DNA of 64,000 nucleotides, taken from NCBI GenBank assembly GCA_951799425.1, contig OX637393.1:20377744-20441743 (forward strand), given 5' to 3'. Origin of the DNA: Ilex aquifolium (Eukaryota > Streptophyta > Magnoliopsida > Aquifoliales > Aquifoliaceae). The translations under genes were made by a program, and so were the position numbers. Positions 46,173-56,817 of the stretch are shown here, in pieces. Under the pieces are notes generated by a model. That model was not told the origin of the DNA. It was given only the letters and a program-made list of their open reading frames with translations, and did not search any database. Each line of letters starts with the position of its first letter. Positions within the stretch are counted from its first letter, which is position 1.

Positions 46173-46913
46173 AATTATCTGGTTCAAGACTTTGCATGCG
46201 AAGGTTCAAATTCAATTTTGGCCTCCGAAAACTTTTACCCCGACCACTATGTTACACCGAGTTATCCGAGTTATGGTTGGGAGAACGAACCTTATAGTTT
46301 TCCATCCGATCTCACACCACCAAATGAATTTTGCCACTATCCAACATATGGGGACTCAACCGACGAAGAATTGGAAAATATTTTGTATGAGTTTATGCAA
46401 TGCCAAATGGAAGTCAATGCCCAAGTAGCCCAACAACTTTCTAAAATTAGAGATGGACTTGATACATTGACTAATGCTATAATTGCTATGCATGAAGAAC
46501 AAAATCTTGAGCATAGTCAATGTATTGAGGATGGTCATCTCAATGGAATGCATATTGATGTTGAATCTCCCACCACTCTAGATTGTGAAACATTTAATGA
46601 TGATATCATCTCACATGAGGCTAATGAGCCCAAGGTCATTTTGCCATCTATGAGTGGTGTTGAGATTCACACTTTTCAACTTGGGAAGGGCATTGCAATG
46701 GAGTTAAGTGTAGAAACTTTTAAAGAAAAATTGTATGCTCCATTGTTGGTATTGCATAAACTTACCTGTACCTCTATTTGGTTGAGATTTTTGAATTATT
46801 ATCCTCTGTATTGTTGGATAGATAGGATAGAAAGGGCATTTATACAACAAAAAAATTTTAAAATCAAAAAAATCAATGGGCACAAGCTCATATCCGAATT
46901 GAAGCCGGATTGA
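46050..46913 (+). CDS. N-family CCHC protein with duplicated zinc knuckle
   Basis: An open frame of 287 codons. Two zinc knuckles stand in tandem: Cys2, Cys5, His10, Cys15 and Cys26, Cys29, His34, Cys39 (CEICDEYGHITNEC, CKICGEYGHITSEC). N2 has one. The family body follows (YPSYGWENEPYSF, TDEELENILYEFMQ, IHTFQLGKGIAMELSVETF, LYCWIDRIERAF, KLISELKPD). The likely original start at about 46002 (MSYNFYENVSNAPFF) is cut off by a TAA at 46044-46046, so the frame given begins after it without an ATG. No enzyme motifs are seen. RNA binding is likely from the knuckles; anything else is unknown. Confidence 0.7.
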   Translation: MCEICDEYGHITNECPINAPYFKNICKICGEYGHITSECPINYLVQDFACEGSNSILASENFYPDHYVTPSYPSYGWENEPYSFPSDLTPPNEFCHYPTYGDSTDEELENILYEFMQCQMEVNAQVAQQLSKIRDGLDTLTNAIIAMHEEQNLEHSQCIEDGHLNGMHIDVESPTTLDCETFNDDIISHEANEPKVILPSMSGVEIHTFQLGKGIAMELSVETFKEKLYAPLLVLHKLTCTSIWLRFLNYYPLYCWIDRIERAFIQQKNFKIKKINGHKLISELKPD

Positions 46914-48374
46914 CATGAGCCCTTTTTGTTTTGTTTTCATGTACATAGTAGTAGATTTCTTTTATTGTTATATTTTTATTTTCATGTTGTTGTAGAGTAG
47001 AAGTTGTTTACCTCTCCCTAATTTGGACTCATTTCATTTTGAGCATCATCATAGACAAACTCATTCAATATCATATGCAAGTTTTAGTTGGGGGGTGTAA
47101 AAAACTTTTTTGTTTTCCCTTTAAAGTGTATACTAAAAATAAAAAAAAAAGGAAAAAGAAAAAGAGAAAAAAAGGGGGGGGGGGGGTATCTCATTTCCCA
47201 TGATACTTTCATTTTTTCTCATTGCATGATTCCTTGTGCATTGAGGACAATGCATGGTTCAAGTTGGGGGGTGAGGTGCACCATTTACATTTTTCACCAC
47301 TTTTTGTATAGAATAATGGGAAATGTGAAATTTTTAAAAAAAAAATTTGGACACTTTTTTTGTAAAGTATCTAATATTGAACTATATTCCCCTATCCTAA
47401 TTGTTGTGGGAGTTGTGATTGCTTGATCTTCACTTTGAACTTTGAATACATGAGCACATTATAGAAGTTTATCCTATTGCTAAGAGTATCACATACTTGT
47501 TTGCTTTTGAACTCAACCATAAGTGCACCATGAACTTATAATTTTGGCAATTTACGGATTGAGTCCACATTTAATGCTTGACATGAATAGTGGAGATGAG
47601 TAAGAACTCATGTGAGCTTTAGTGCCAATCCTTATTGGAGAGAACTTACATTTACTTAAGGAACAATTTTTCAAATTCTAAATTTGTTCAATAATCTCAT
47701 TATGCTTGTTTTGGTTAGGTGCATTTGGGTAGATAATTGACTTTGTCTTGATATATACAATGCTCTCCCATGCCTATCTAGAAATGATCTTAGGCCATCT
47801 TTGAAATGCTTTGAGTCTTTGCCTTTTTCTTGTGAAAAATTTATCTCTAATGCCGTGATTGAGCCTTAATTGTAAATTCATTTCCATGCCACACATTTGA
47901 CCAAGCCAATGAAAATGATAAATATCTACCTTACCTTGGTTGTTCCTAGTGCTGAGTATGAGTGATCATAAAAAAGAAGGAAGTATGGTATGGAAACTCA
48001 AACAAAAGGGATAAATGAAGTTGAAACTCAAAGAGTTGAACGAAAAAGAATGAAAATCCAAGAAAAGGAGAAAAAGGGAGTGAAAAGAAGAATAGAATCA
48101 AAGAAAAAAGGAAAATGTTAAGGAAAAGAAAGAAATGAAACAAAGAGTGCGGTGATGGGGTTAGCCTAGAAATCCCATAAAAGGGAGATCTTTTTGAAAT
48201 AAAGGTCATTCACTCGGAACAACCCTCTTTGTTACCCTATATCCTTCATTTCATTTGCCTCAATATCACCCCAATGCCTCATTATAACCCGTGAAAGTCC
48301 TAAATGATCTAGAGAAGCATGGGGATGCATACTTTTTAAAGAAAAAAAGAAGTTGGTTTGCTATCTAATGCCCT
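46914..48374 (+). other. N3 spacer, 5' part
   Basis: No gene. It holds polypurine-like motifs at 47085-47098 and 47260-47282, an A/G run (47134-47186) and a purine-rich tract (48015-48150). It aligns by eye with the A0 and N2 spacers. Confidence 0.75.
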
Positions 48375-48885
48375 TGTAACACCCCGAATTTTCTTTTATA
48401 TATTTATAGAGATATATATATAGTAAATAATATTTTTAAAGATGTAGATATATGTAGTGACATAAGAATAAACCGTAGGAATAAATGCTATGGAGATAAT
48501 TTGATTGGGAAGTTACGTGTCGAAGATGTTTAAACTTGGAAAGGGTGATTAGACAAGTTTCTAAAAGTTTGTAGGTCAAAATAATGATTCCATTGAATCC
48601 GGAAGGTCGAAAAACATTGGGAGTGGTAATATGGATGTATTGGAAGTTAGGAAGTGTCTCGGAGTTAAAATACACTTTAGCGAGAATTTGGGTAAAAATG
48701 GGTATTGAACACTACTTAGTGTTTTGGCCATAAATTTTTATCCTTAAGTCCAATTGATCTGAAATTTTTACAGTAGATAGTAGACATCTAGGGCTACAAA
48801 AGTATGTCTCATGAAAATTTTCCAATTCGACCTCTAAATGGGTCAAAACTGCATTGGAAGTTGAAAAAAAAATCTGACAGTCAAA

Positions 48886-48976
48886 TCGTACCGGTACGCT
48901 GAACTCCAGAAGCTAAATCGTACCGGTACGCGTACCGGTACGCTGGAATCCAGAAGCTCAACCGTACCGGTACGCC
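48886..48976. repeat. palindrome cassette, chromovirus solo LTR
   Basis: Four CGTACCGGTACG copies in the order single, double, single, with two linkers (CTGAACTCCAGAAGCTAAAT and CTGGAATCCAGAAGCTCAAC), i.e. the family linker in reverse. Confidence 0.9.
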
Positions 48977-49025
48977 CAATAAATCCAGCCCGATCCGACT
49001 GCGGTTCTTCCTCCATTTCTTCCAC

Positions 49026-49033
49026 TATAAATA
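49026..49033 (+). promoter_or_regulatory. TATA box of chromovirus solo LTR
   Basis: TATAAATA about 50 bases after the cassette, followed by a leader rich in GAGA (about 49085-49125). Confidence 0.65.
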
Positions 49034-50587
49034 CATTTTGTCACCTCCTTAGCCTTCATTACACCACTCCAAACCCTAGAAAACATAAGAGAGAAAGAGA
49101 GAAACACAAGAACAAGAGAAAACAAGAGATTGAAGGGTTGATTCAAGATGAAAGCCCTAAGTTTTTTCAAGAACACCAAGGTAGGGGATTTCTTCCTATT
49201 CTCTTACATTGAGGCTAGGATTAAATTATATGTATTCTTTTGGTTCAAAATCATATATACTTGCTATTATTGACTTGATTCTTGATCCCCTTGCATTTAT
49301 TGCCATGTTTTAAACATTGTGGTAGTGGGGTAACCATTGAAGGTCCCTTTTTCATTCTCAAACCCTAGTTTTAAGAAAAATGAATCTTTCCTCTTTACAT
49401 TTTCTTTGTTCTCACCATCACAACCTTAGTGTTTGATATTGTATAACAAAATAATGTTTATGGTGATCTCTTGCTCTTTTTCTTCCATTTTGCTATGGTA
49501 CAAATTGTGAAATTTGGGGATTTGTGGAGTATTGTGTTAATTGAGGAAATTGTGGATATCGTATGTCTTGTTTGGTTGTTTGGAGGAACAAGGGTGAGAG
49601 GTTCCTTGTAAGGATGCTTGAGAAATACGGCTTTAAGGGAGAATTGGGGACTTGTGAAATTGTTGGTTATGTGAAATATTTATTGGTATTTTATTTCTTA
49701 CGTGGTTGTACGATACGAACATGGATTACTATGGATCGGGTATCATGTAGTGGGTATACGTCTTTATATGTCACGCGGGTATGAACTTTTCCTACCACAT
49801 GGAGTGGGTAGACGCCTTTGTACGCCGTGTGGGTATAAACTTTTCATATCGCTAATGATCACGGTTTACTAACGTGGGTTGTATCGGGCACACCGTGTGG
49901 GTCATCGTGCATTGTACCAAATACGATTTCTGCAAGAGTTTTGGGGTAGTATGGGATGCCACAAGAACTTGTGGAAATGATGTATGGTGGGATGGATTAT
50001 GTTTTGGGAATTGATTCTTATTGGTATCTTGTGTTCATTTATTCTTTTAATTACCGTGGTTCCTTAAACTTGAGATCTATTTAAAATGTCCTACTTTTCC
50101 TTCAAAATGTTATATATGCTATTTGTGAAAATGAGACCAACCGTTTTATATGCTTTCCTAAACCTTGTTTGAGTTTGGGAAGATTTTGCTACAGAGCTTC
50201 GTGCTCATCCCCTACAATTAACATTTTTCAGATTATGCTATAGAGGAGGAGTTTGGTGCTAATGAGCAGGGCCTTGGGGAAGCCTCATTAGAGGGGTACC
50301 TGGATCCCGAGTGGGACATTTAGAGATGCCCTTTTTCTTTTGTACTAGACTAGGAACCAATATGTACAAACATTGTAAAGTCTAGTTTTCTTTTGTAATT
50401 CCGCTGCGCTACATTATTAAAATTTTGAGATGTAAATGTCATGGTTGGGCATATTCTTTTGGATAATGATGTAAATATTTTATGGATGATGAATGAAGTT
50501 TAATTTATTTATGGATGATATTAGTGCTCTCATGATGTGAATGTTTTAGAATGTAATGTCGTCCAGGGTGTGTTTTGGGGCGTTACA

Positions 50588-51184
50588 GCCCTAGAATTCC
50601 TTTCATGAGATTATGCCAAGGTTGTTTCATTTTTATGCATGTGCTTCATTTTTGGATTATAGGTGAGTATATTTCGTTTTGAGCACAAGATTCTATCTCA
50701 CATATACACATGGAGAGCATGCCAAGATAATCATAGTGTGATTCATTGTTGAGAGAAACCCTTGGTGAGTTTTGCATCAAAGCTAAATTTAGATGGCTAA
50801 ATGAATGTGAATTCCGCTGAATAAATGCTTAAATTACATATTCATTTCACACACACGAGTTTGAAAATGAATGTGTATGTGAATACTCTAGAATAGCATT
50901 TAAGGCTATGATGTGTTTCATGTGTGATTAGTTCGGGTATGTTGGACCAAGCTATTTTTGAAATCCCAGTGCTAGTTAGGATAAGGGTATATGTTTTAAA
51001 TATTGGATACTAAGAAAAGAAGTTTGTAGGTACCTTCACTGGAAACCTTCACGAGACAAAACTCGTCCACTAGGGATCACCTAGGGGTTTAAAGGCTTAT
51101 TGCATATGCTAAATACAATTGCGGAATTAATATATGTATATTTTGTTTCCTTGCTTTTTACATTTTGTTTGCTAGGGACTAGCA
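50588..51184 (+). other. N3 spacer, 3' part
   Basis: No gene. It continues the spacer after the solo LTR up to the polypurine tract. Confidence 0.7.
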
Positions 51185-51203
51185 AAGCTTAAGTTGGGGG
51201 GTG
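51185..51203 (+). other. polypurine tract of N3
   Basis: AAGCTTAAGTTGGGGGGTG runs into TGATGAGCAC of the 3' LTR. Confidence 0.9.
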
Positions 51204-52757
51204 TGATGAGCACATAATATTGCATATTTGAAGGTCTCATTACATGCATTTTAACTCAACTTTTGCATTTAAGTACTTAGAGTTAGCTAAAGTTGTCAAT
51301 AATGTTGAATTTTTTATGTTGCAGGTAATTATAGCATAAATGATGGATTTTAGAACCTTGCAACTATGTGTGGATGTGTGGTGAAGAGATGGACACATTA
51401 CATGAGGATTTGGAGGCTTAAAAGTGAAAGAAATCAAGGAGCTATTGGTGTTTGGTAACATAGACATCAGCACCCACACCATTTTGTAGTAGTACCTCAG
51501 TTTTCCTCCTTTTTAACCATGATCCGCTTCGAATCTGAAAAAGTGAAAAACATGAAAGTTGTGGATTTGGATGTCTTTTGTATTGTGTCAAAATTTCAAC
51601 TTAATCTGACTGTTGGATCAAAAGTGATGATGATTCTACAAAAATTGGTCCGCAGCAGAAATAGTATCGGTATTCAGTACCGGTACGGTTCTGCCTCTGG
51701 AGTTCGGCGTACCGGTACACAATAACCGGTACTCTCTGCTGAACAGCCCAAAACACCTACAAACCATGCTCCACTTGCTTGGGGGTCCCACCATTGATTC
51801 TCCCACTTGTCCCCTGACATCCCTTACACATTTACATGATTCCTACACCCTTGTGGAAGACTTTGAAGGCAATGGAATTAATGGGGATGGGAGAGAAGGG
51901 GGCAGCTAGGAGAGTTGCAGGCTAGGCTTGTCTTAGCCTGTGCAATGCATCAACTCAGCCTCCTATGTATGGGAGGCTTATCACACACCTAGGGGGACCC
52001 TCATGGACGAAAATGCAGAGCTCTCACACTGCATATACTCAACATTCACACAAGATTCAGGTGTGGCTACCTAAGCTTAGGAGTAGTTCCAAGGAAGAAG
52101 ATGAATAGTTAGATTTTTGCATTGTCTTCACCAATTTCACTTGTAATCTTTTGTAAGGATCTTGTAAGCTTCATTTATTGTCTTTAATGTCATTAATTTC
52201 TAATGTTTTGCAAGTTTAGTTATGCATTCTAGATTCTACCATTATTGTTTTGAGTTCTTCATTTTCAAGCTTTGAAATGGGTATTGAATATTTTTCTTCA
52301 TAGCTTAAGATTTCTTGCTTTATGTTAAGATCAATGTTTCCTTTCTTCATTATGTGCCTTTACATTATGCATGTCTTTCTTGCTTTCATGAGTAGCTTGA
52401 TTTTAAGTTGGTTAATCCAAGGGAGAACTCCTCTTGGGTGTGCCACTTCAACTCATTTTCATTCCTCCTCTCAGAGTACTATGGTTCGGTTTGACTGGCT
52501 TGAGAGTGGATGCGGTTGTGAGTCTTTGATATCCCGTAGGCCTAGTCACGGGTTATGCTTGGATCCTCACCTCCATCTCGTCACTAGCTTCCCATGAATC
52601 AATCGTTTATCTAAGCTCTATTCGAGGAAGGCTTCGAGTTGATTTCGTATTCCCATTGGAATGAACCCTTCGGATTAGCCAACACTTGTTTTCCATTGCA
52701 TTTTCATTCACAAAATTCACTCACAAAACTCAAACTAAAAGATTTTACACTTTTCCC
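51204..52757 (+). repeat. 3' LTR of N3, truncated
   Basis: 1554 bases match the 5' LTR up to CACTTTTCCC; about 250 bases of the LTR end are missing. The cassette lost from the 5' LTR is present here (51662-51735): GTACCGGTACGG, linker TTCTGCCTCTGGAGTTCGG, CGTACCGGTAC. Confidence 0.93.
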
Positions 52758-52774
52758 ATTTTCATGCATTTTCA

Positions 52775-53520
52775 TTGATTTCAAGACTTGATGTTTAATT
52801 GCTCTTGATTTCAATATTTGCTACTCCTTTTGCTCTTGATTCCCAATCTTAAATATTATCTTGTTCTAAACTATGTTATGCTTGGGTAACTACCAAATCT
52901 CTTCGTATGCCTTTGAAATTCTAGTTTTAAGGGGGGGATGTATTTTCTCTTGATCTCTCCATTGTCCTTGATTTTAAACCTTGCTATTCCATGGTTCTTG
53001 AGACCAAAACTTATTATTCCATTGTTATTGCATTCAAACGTTGATACTCATTTGTTCTTTGATTCCAAAGCTTAACATTTGTTCGTTATGGATCTTAACA
53101 CTTGAGTGTTCCTTTGTTCTTGTTTCCAAAACTTGACGTTCGTTTACTATTGATTTCAATACTTGATTTCTCCTTGTCCTTGAGTTCAAAACTTGATACT
53201 CTTTAGTTCTTGGTTACGAAGCTTGATATGCATCGGTTAGTGACTCCAAGACTCGATTGTTACTTTGTTCTTGATTCCAAGCTTTGATTGTTTCTTATTT
53301 TGATTCCAAAGCTTGATATGAGTTTGTTATGGAATTCGAGACTTCATTGTTCCTTTATTTTGGGATTCCAAAAACTTGAGATTCGTGTGTTATTAATTTC
53401 AAACCTTGCTTGTTCTTTTGTTCTGGATTTCCAAGCTTGATAGCTATTTATTCTTGATTCCAAAGCTTGATTATGTATTCGCTCATGAATTCAAAACTCT
53501 AGTGATTGGTAGTGACCACT
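52775..53520. repeat. degenerate 30-31-bp tandem array
   Basis: About 20 units begin with TTGATTCCAA or close variants, continue AGCTTGAT and end TTTGTTC or TTTGTTA. One irregular insert (about 52860-52945) breaks the series. Spacing is 29-32 bases. No coding or LTR signal. It lies between the truncated N3 LTR and the chromovirus fragment; 53521-53694 after it holds nothing recognised. Confidence 0.85.
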
Positions 53521-53694
53521 AAAATGGTATTTTCGATGATATTATGTTAATTTTTCTTAAATTATTACGTAATTTGTATATGGATTTGGAAGATAAGATG
53601 GGAGGACAAGTCTGGTTAGGTTTCAACTGTAACCTTTGGTGGATTGTAATTTATATCAGAGTGCGCAGCAAACTAACGGAGTAAGGACTACAAT

Positions 53695-54222
53695 GGGGAA
53701 ACTACAGAGAAGATTCAACTCATCCGGGAGAGGCTACGCACGGCGCAAAGTAGACAGAAGAGCTATGCGGACCACATAAGAAGATCCTTGGAATTAAAAG
53801 TGGGAGATTACATGTTTCCCAAGTTGTCACACAAGAAGGGCGTGTTTCGATTCGGCAAGAAGGAGAATTTAGCGCCAAGATATACCGAACCGTTTGAAGT
53901 GATCAAAACAGTAAGCAATGCGGCGTATCAACCTCGACTACCAGCCCAGCTATCCGGAGTATATGGCGTGTTTCACGTGTCGATATCGAGGACGTGTCAC
54001 TCGGATGCAACTCCAGTCGTGAACTTGGAGGAGATTGAAATTCCAGACGAAGCAACCTACGAAGAATAACCAGTAGAAATTATCGACGCCAAGGAAAAAG
54101 TGCTTCGCAACGAAGTTATCATCTTGGTAAAGGTTTGGTGGCAACACCATGGAGTGGAGGAAGCTACATGAGAACCGGAGCAAGAAAGGCGGGAGAAGCC
54201 TCCATTTTTGTTCGCTACTTGA
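53695..54222 (+). pseudogene. pol: chromovirus integrase C-terminus
   Basis: The frame from 53695 reads ETTEKIQLIRERLRTAQ, SYADHIRRSLELKVGDYMF, KGVFRFGKKENLAPRYTEPF, SGVYGVFHVSISRT, the end of a Tekay/Del-type integrase. A stop at 54067-54069 sits where the family usually has Gln (TYEEQPV; from memory). The frame then continues to KVLRNEVIILVKVWW and VEEAT, a TGA where Trp is usual (54169-54171) and a final stop at 54220-54222. No chromodomain is recognised. The upstream pol is missing. Confidence 0.88.
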
Positions 54223-54249
54223 GGTAAGTTTCGAGGACGAAACTTTCTT

Positions 54250-54263
54250 TAAGGGGGGTGGAT
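54250..54263 (+). other. polypurine tract of the chromovirus
   Basis: TTAAGGGGGGTGGA lies directly before TGTAACACCCC, about 30 bases after the last pol stop. GAGGACGAAACTTTC precedes it. Confidence 0.85.
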
Positions 54264-54797
54264 TGTAACACCCCGCATTTTCGTTTATATATGTATATAG
54301 ATGTATATTAAATAATGGTTGTAAAAAATGTGGAGATGTGTAAGAATGTAAGAATAAATTATATAGATTGTAATAGTAGGAGAACGCTAGAGATAAATAT
54401 GGATTGGGAAGTTGGAGTTTCCAAGACGATTAAACTTGGAAAGGGTGACTAGATGAATTTTTAAATATTTTTAGGACAAAATAAGCTGTCCATTGAATCC
54501 GGAAGGTCGAACAACCTTGGGAGAAGTAATATGAGGTGTATTGGAAGCTAGGAAGTATTCCGGAGTGAAAACACACTTAGAGAAAATTTGGGTAAAAAGG
54601 AGTTGGGACACCTTCTAGTATTTTGGTCATAACTTTTTACCCTTATATCCAATTGATCTGAAATTTTTATAGTAGATAGTAGACATCTAGGGCTACAAAA
54701 GTGTATCTCATGAAAATTTTCCAATTCGACCTCTAAATGGGTCAAAATCGCGCTGGAAGTTGGAACAAAAATCTGGCAGTCCAACCGTACCGGTACG

Positions 54798-54853
54798 CGT
54801 ACCGGTACGCCGAACTCCAGTAGCCAAACCGTACCGGTACGCGTACCGGTACG
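54798..54853. repeat. 56-bp palindrome cassette, chromovirus LTR
   Basis: Palindrome, linker GCCGAACTCCAGTAGCC, two palindromes. It is the reverse complement of 58669-58724 in an N-family LTR with one difference in 56 bases. A further palindrome precedes it (54786-54797). Confidence 0.92.
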
Positions 54854-55489
54854 CCCGAAGCTTGGAACCGAAAAAGTCGGGATTTTGGTGTTTTAAAACA
54901 CCCTTTTAAGCCTCATTTGACCCATTCTTCCATCCCACTCTCACCCCAAACATCTTAGAGCCCTAAGAAAAGAATAAAGAAGGAGAAAACACAAGATCAA
55001 AAGGGGAAAACAAAGGATTTAAGAGTGATTCAAGATCAAACCCTAGATCTTCAAGAACAAAAAAAAAGGTAGGGGTTTTCTCTCACTCTCTTACATTGAG
55101 GCTAGGGTATTTATATATGTATGTTTTGGCTATCAATGGTATTTATATGCTATGGAATCATCCTCTCTTAGGCTTTTTGGTAAAGATTACATGTTTTGAA
55201 CAATGTTAGGGTTGAATACCCATGAAATCTCTTTTTATGTTTTAAAACCCTAGGTCGAGGAGAGTGATGTATTTCTTCTTAAATTCTTTCTCTATTATGA
55301 ACTTTGAAAAATCGTAGTTGTTTGTGTTGGGTAGCAAAATAATGTGATTGTGATCTCATGTATTTTCTTGGTTAGCCATTATAAAATGTCACATGCTTAA
55401 TTTGGGGGTTTTGGATAAATGATTGTAAATTGAGATAAATATTGGAATTGTATGCTTGGTTGGGTTGTTTGTGATGCACATGAGTGAGA

Positions 55490-55902
55490 GGTTCCTTGTA
55501 AGGATGCTCACCCCCTTCCCAAGAGGTTCCTTGTAAGGATGCTTGGGAAACAATGTAGTGATTGGTGGGAGGTTTCTTGTAAGAATGCTCACCCATTCTC
55601 AAGAGGTTCCTTGTAAGGATGCTTGAGAATCAATGTATGGGGGTGGAGGTTACTCTTAAGTATGCCACCTACCGGAATAAATGGGGGTGGAGGTTGCTCT
55701 TAAGTATGCCACCTACCGGAATAAATGGGGGTGGAGGTTGCTCTTAAGTATGCCACCTACCGGAAGAATGGGGGTGGAGGTTGCCTTAAAGTATGCCACC
55801 TACCGAAAGAACGGGTTCTCAAGAGGTTCCTTTTAAGGATGCTTGAGAATTAGAGATGATCTAAAGGGGGGTGGAGGTTACCTTAAAGTATGCCACCTAC
55901 CT
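55490..55902 (+). repeat. minisatellites inside the chromovirus LTR
   Basis: Five copies of GAGGTTCCTTGTAAGGATGCT or variants (near 55490, 55525, 55570, 55603 and 55815), then a 43-45-bp unit GGGGGTGGAGGTT...CTTAAGTATGCCACCTACC in four tandem copies (about 55637-55805) and a fifth near 55866. GGTGG and CCACC within each unit could pair. Confidence 0.85.
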
Positions 55903-56507
55903 AAAGAATTGTTTGGGATTGTTTATGGCCATTAATGATTATCTTTATGTGGTGCTTGTTTATTCCTTAAGTAATGTTTATACATAAACTTGAGATCCTT
56001 TTTAAATGTCACTGCTTTCGTTCAAATTATGTATCTATGTTATGTTAAAAATGAGACCGACCGTTGTAAATGTTTTTCTAAACCTTGTATGGGTTTGAGA
56101 GAATTGTTCTACAGAGCTTTGTGCTCACCCCCTACCGCTAACATTTTTCAGATTAACCGCTTGACGAGGACGTAAGGGTCGAGGAGCCCGCTACTTGGGA
56201 GACTCCACTTGACGGGAGTGTGGATCCCGAGGTGGACGCATAGAGCGACCTCCTTTCCTTTTGTACTAGACTAGGACATTCTTCTGGAACATTGTGTAGT
56301 CTAGCTTCTTTTGTTTATTCCGCTGTGCTACTTTAATTCATTTGGAGATGTAAATGCCATAGCTTGGCTTATTCATTTGGGATGATATTGTAAATTTTAT
56401 GGATGATGAATGGAGAATTTTCTCATTGATGAAATTATATTAGTGCTCTCATGTTGTGAATGGTCTTAGAATGTAATGTCGTCCAGGGTGTATTTTGGGG
56501 CGTTACA

Positions 56508-56817
56508 TGTGTAGAGACTTCATTTTCGTCCATTAGGTAGCCACCCTTGAACTTGTGTAATGCTGAATCAATGGGAGGTGATTTGAAGTCTTGGACAGGC
56601 TAGGAGAAGCTTAGCCTGCAACTCCCCTGACAGCCCCCTTCTCTCTCATCCTCATTAATGCCCTTGCCTCCAAAGTCTTCAAATTGTGTAAGGGAGGCAT
56701 GGTTGTAGGTAGAACATGTTGGGATAGGTGTGGGAGAAGTGTAGGTGGAACCCCCAAGCAAGTGGGATATGATTTGCAGGCGTCTGGGCTGTTCTGGGCA
56801 TTCTGGGCACGGCGTAC
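56508..56817 (-). repeat. N-family LTR fragment, left piece
   Basis: Matches the N LTR region around 4130-4490 with small deletions. It begins at the end of the chromovirus LTR and is continued at 58669-59182 beyond an inserted solo LTR. Confidence 0.85.

Larger units (their letters stand above)
48375..50587 (+). mobile_element. solo LTR of a chromovirus (family C) in N3
   Basis: The 2213-bp unit runs from TGTAACACCCC to GGGGCGTTACA with duplication GCCCT (48370-48374 and 50588-50592). It contains the CATAAxTTTT module near 48728-48850, a cassette at 48886-48976, a TATA box and a local repeat (GTGGGTATACG / GTGGGTAGACG, about 49750-49840). Confidence 0.95.
44133..52757 (+). mobile_element. 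non-autonomous element N3
   Basis: 5' LTR (44133-45867), primer site, CCHC ORF, spacer (with a solo C LTR), polypurine tract and a 3' LTR cut at 52757. There is no gag-pol. The left flank is A3; the right end is lost at a 30-bp tandem array, so no target duplication can be checked. Confidence 0.92.
54264..56507 (+). repeat. 3' LTR of the chromovirus (family C)
   Basis: The 2244-bp LTR runs from TGTAACACCCC to GGGGCGTTACA. It carries the shared module (54620-54740), cassette (54785-54854), a 16-base palindrome GGTGTTTTAAAACACC (54887-54902) near where the other C copies have a TATA box, and a minisatellite (55490-55902). An N-family LTR fragment follows. Confidence 0.93.

Noticed and set aside
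53788..54069. A 93-codon gene starting at the ATG 53788
   Set aside because: The integrase frame is already open and recognisable 90 bases earlier, so the ATG is internal and the piece is a fragment of pol.
55490..55902. Regular repeats resembling a CRISPR array
   Set aside because: Units are directly adjacent with no unique spacers, lie inside an LTR, and the sequence is a plant genome.
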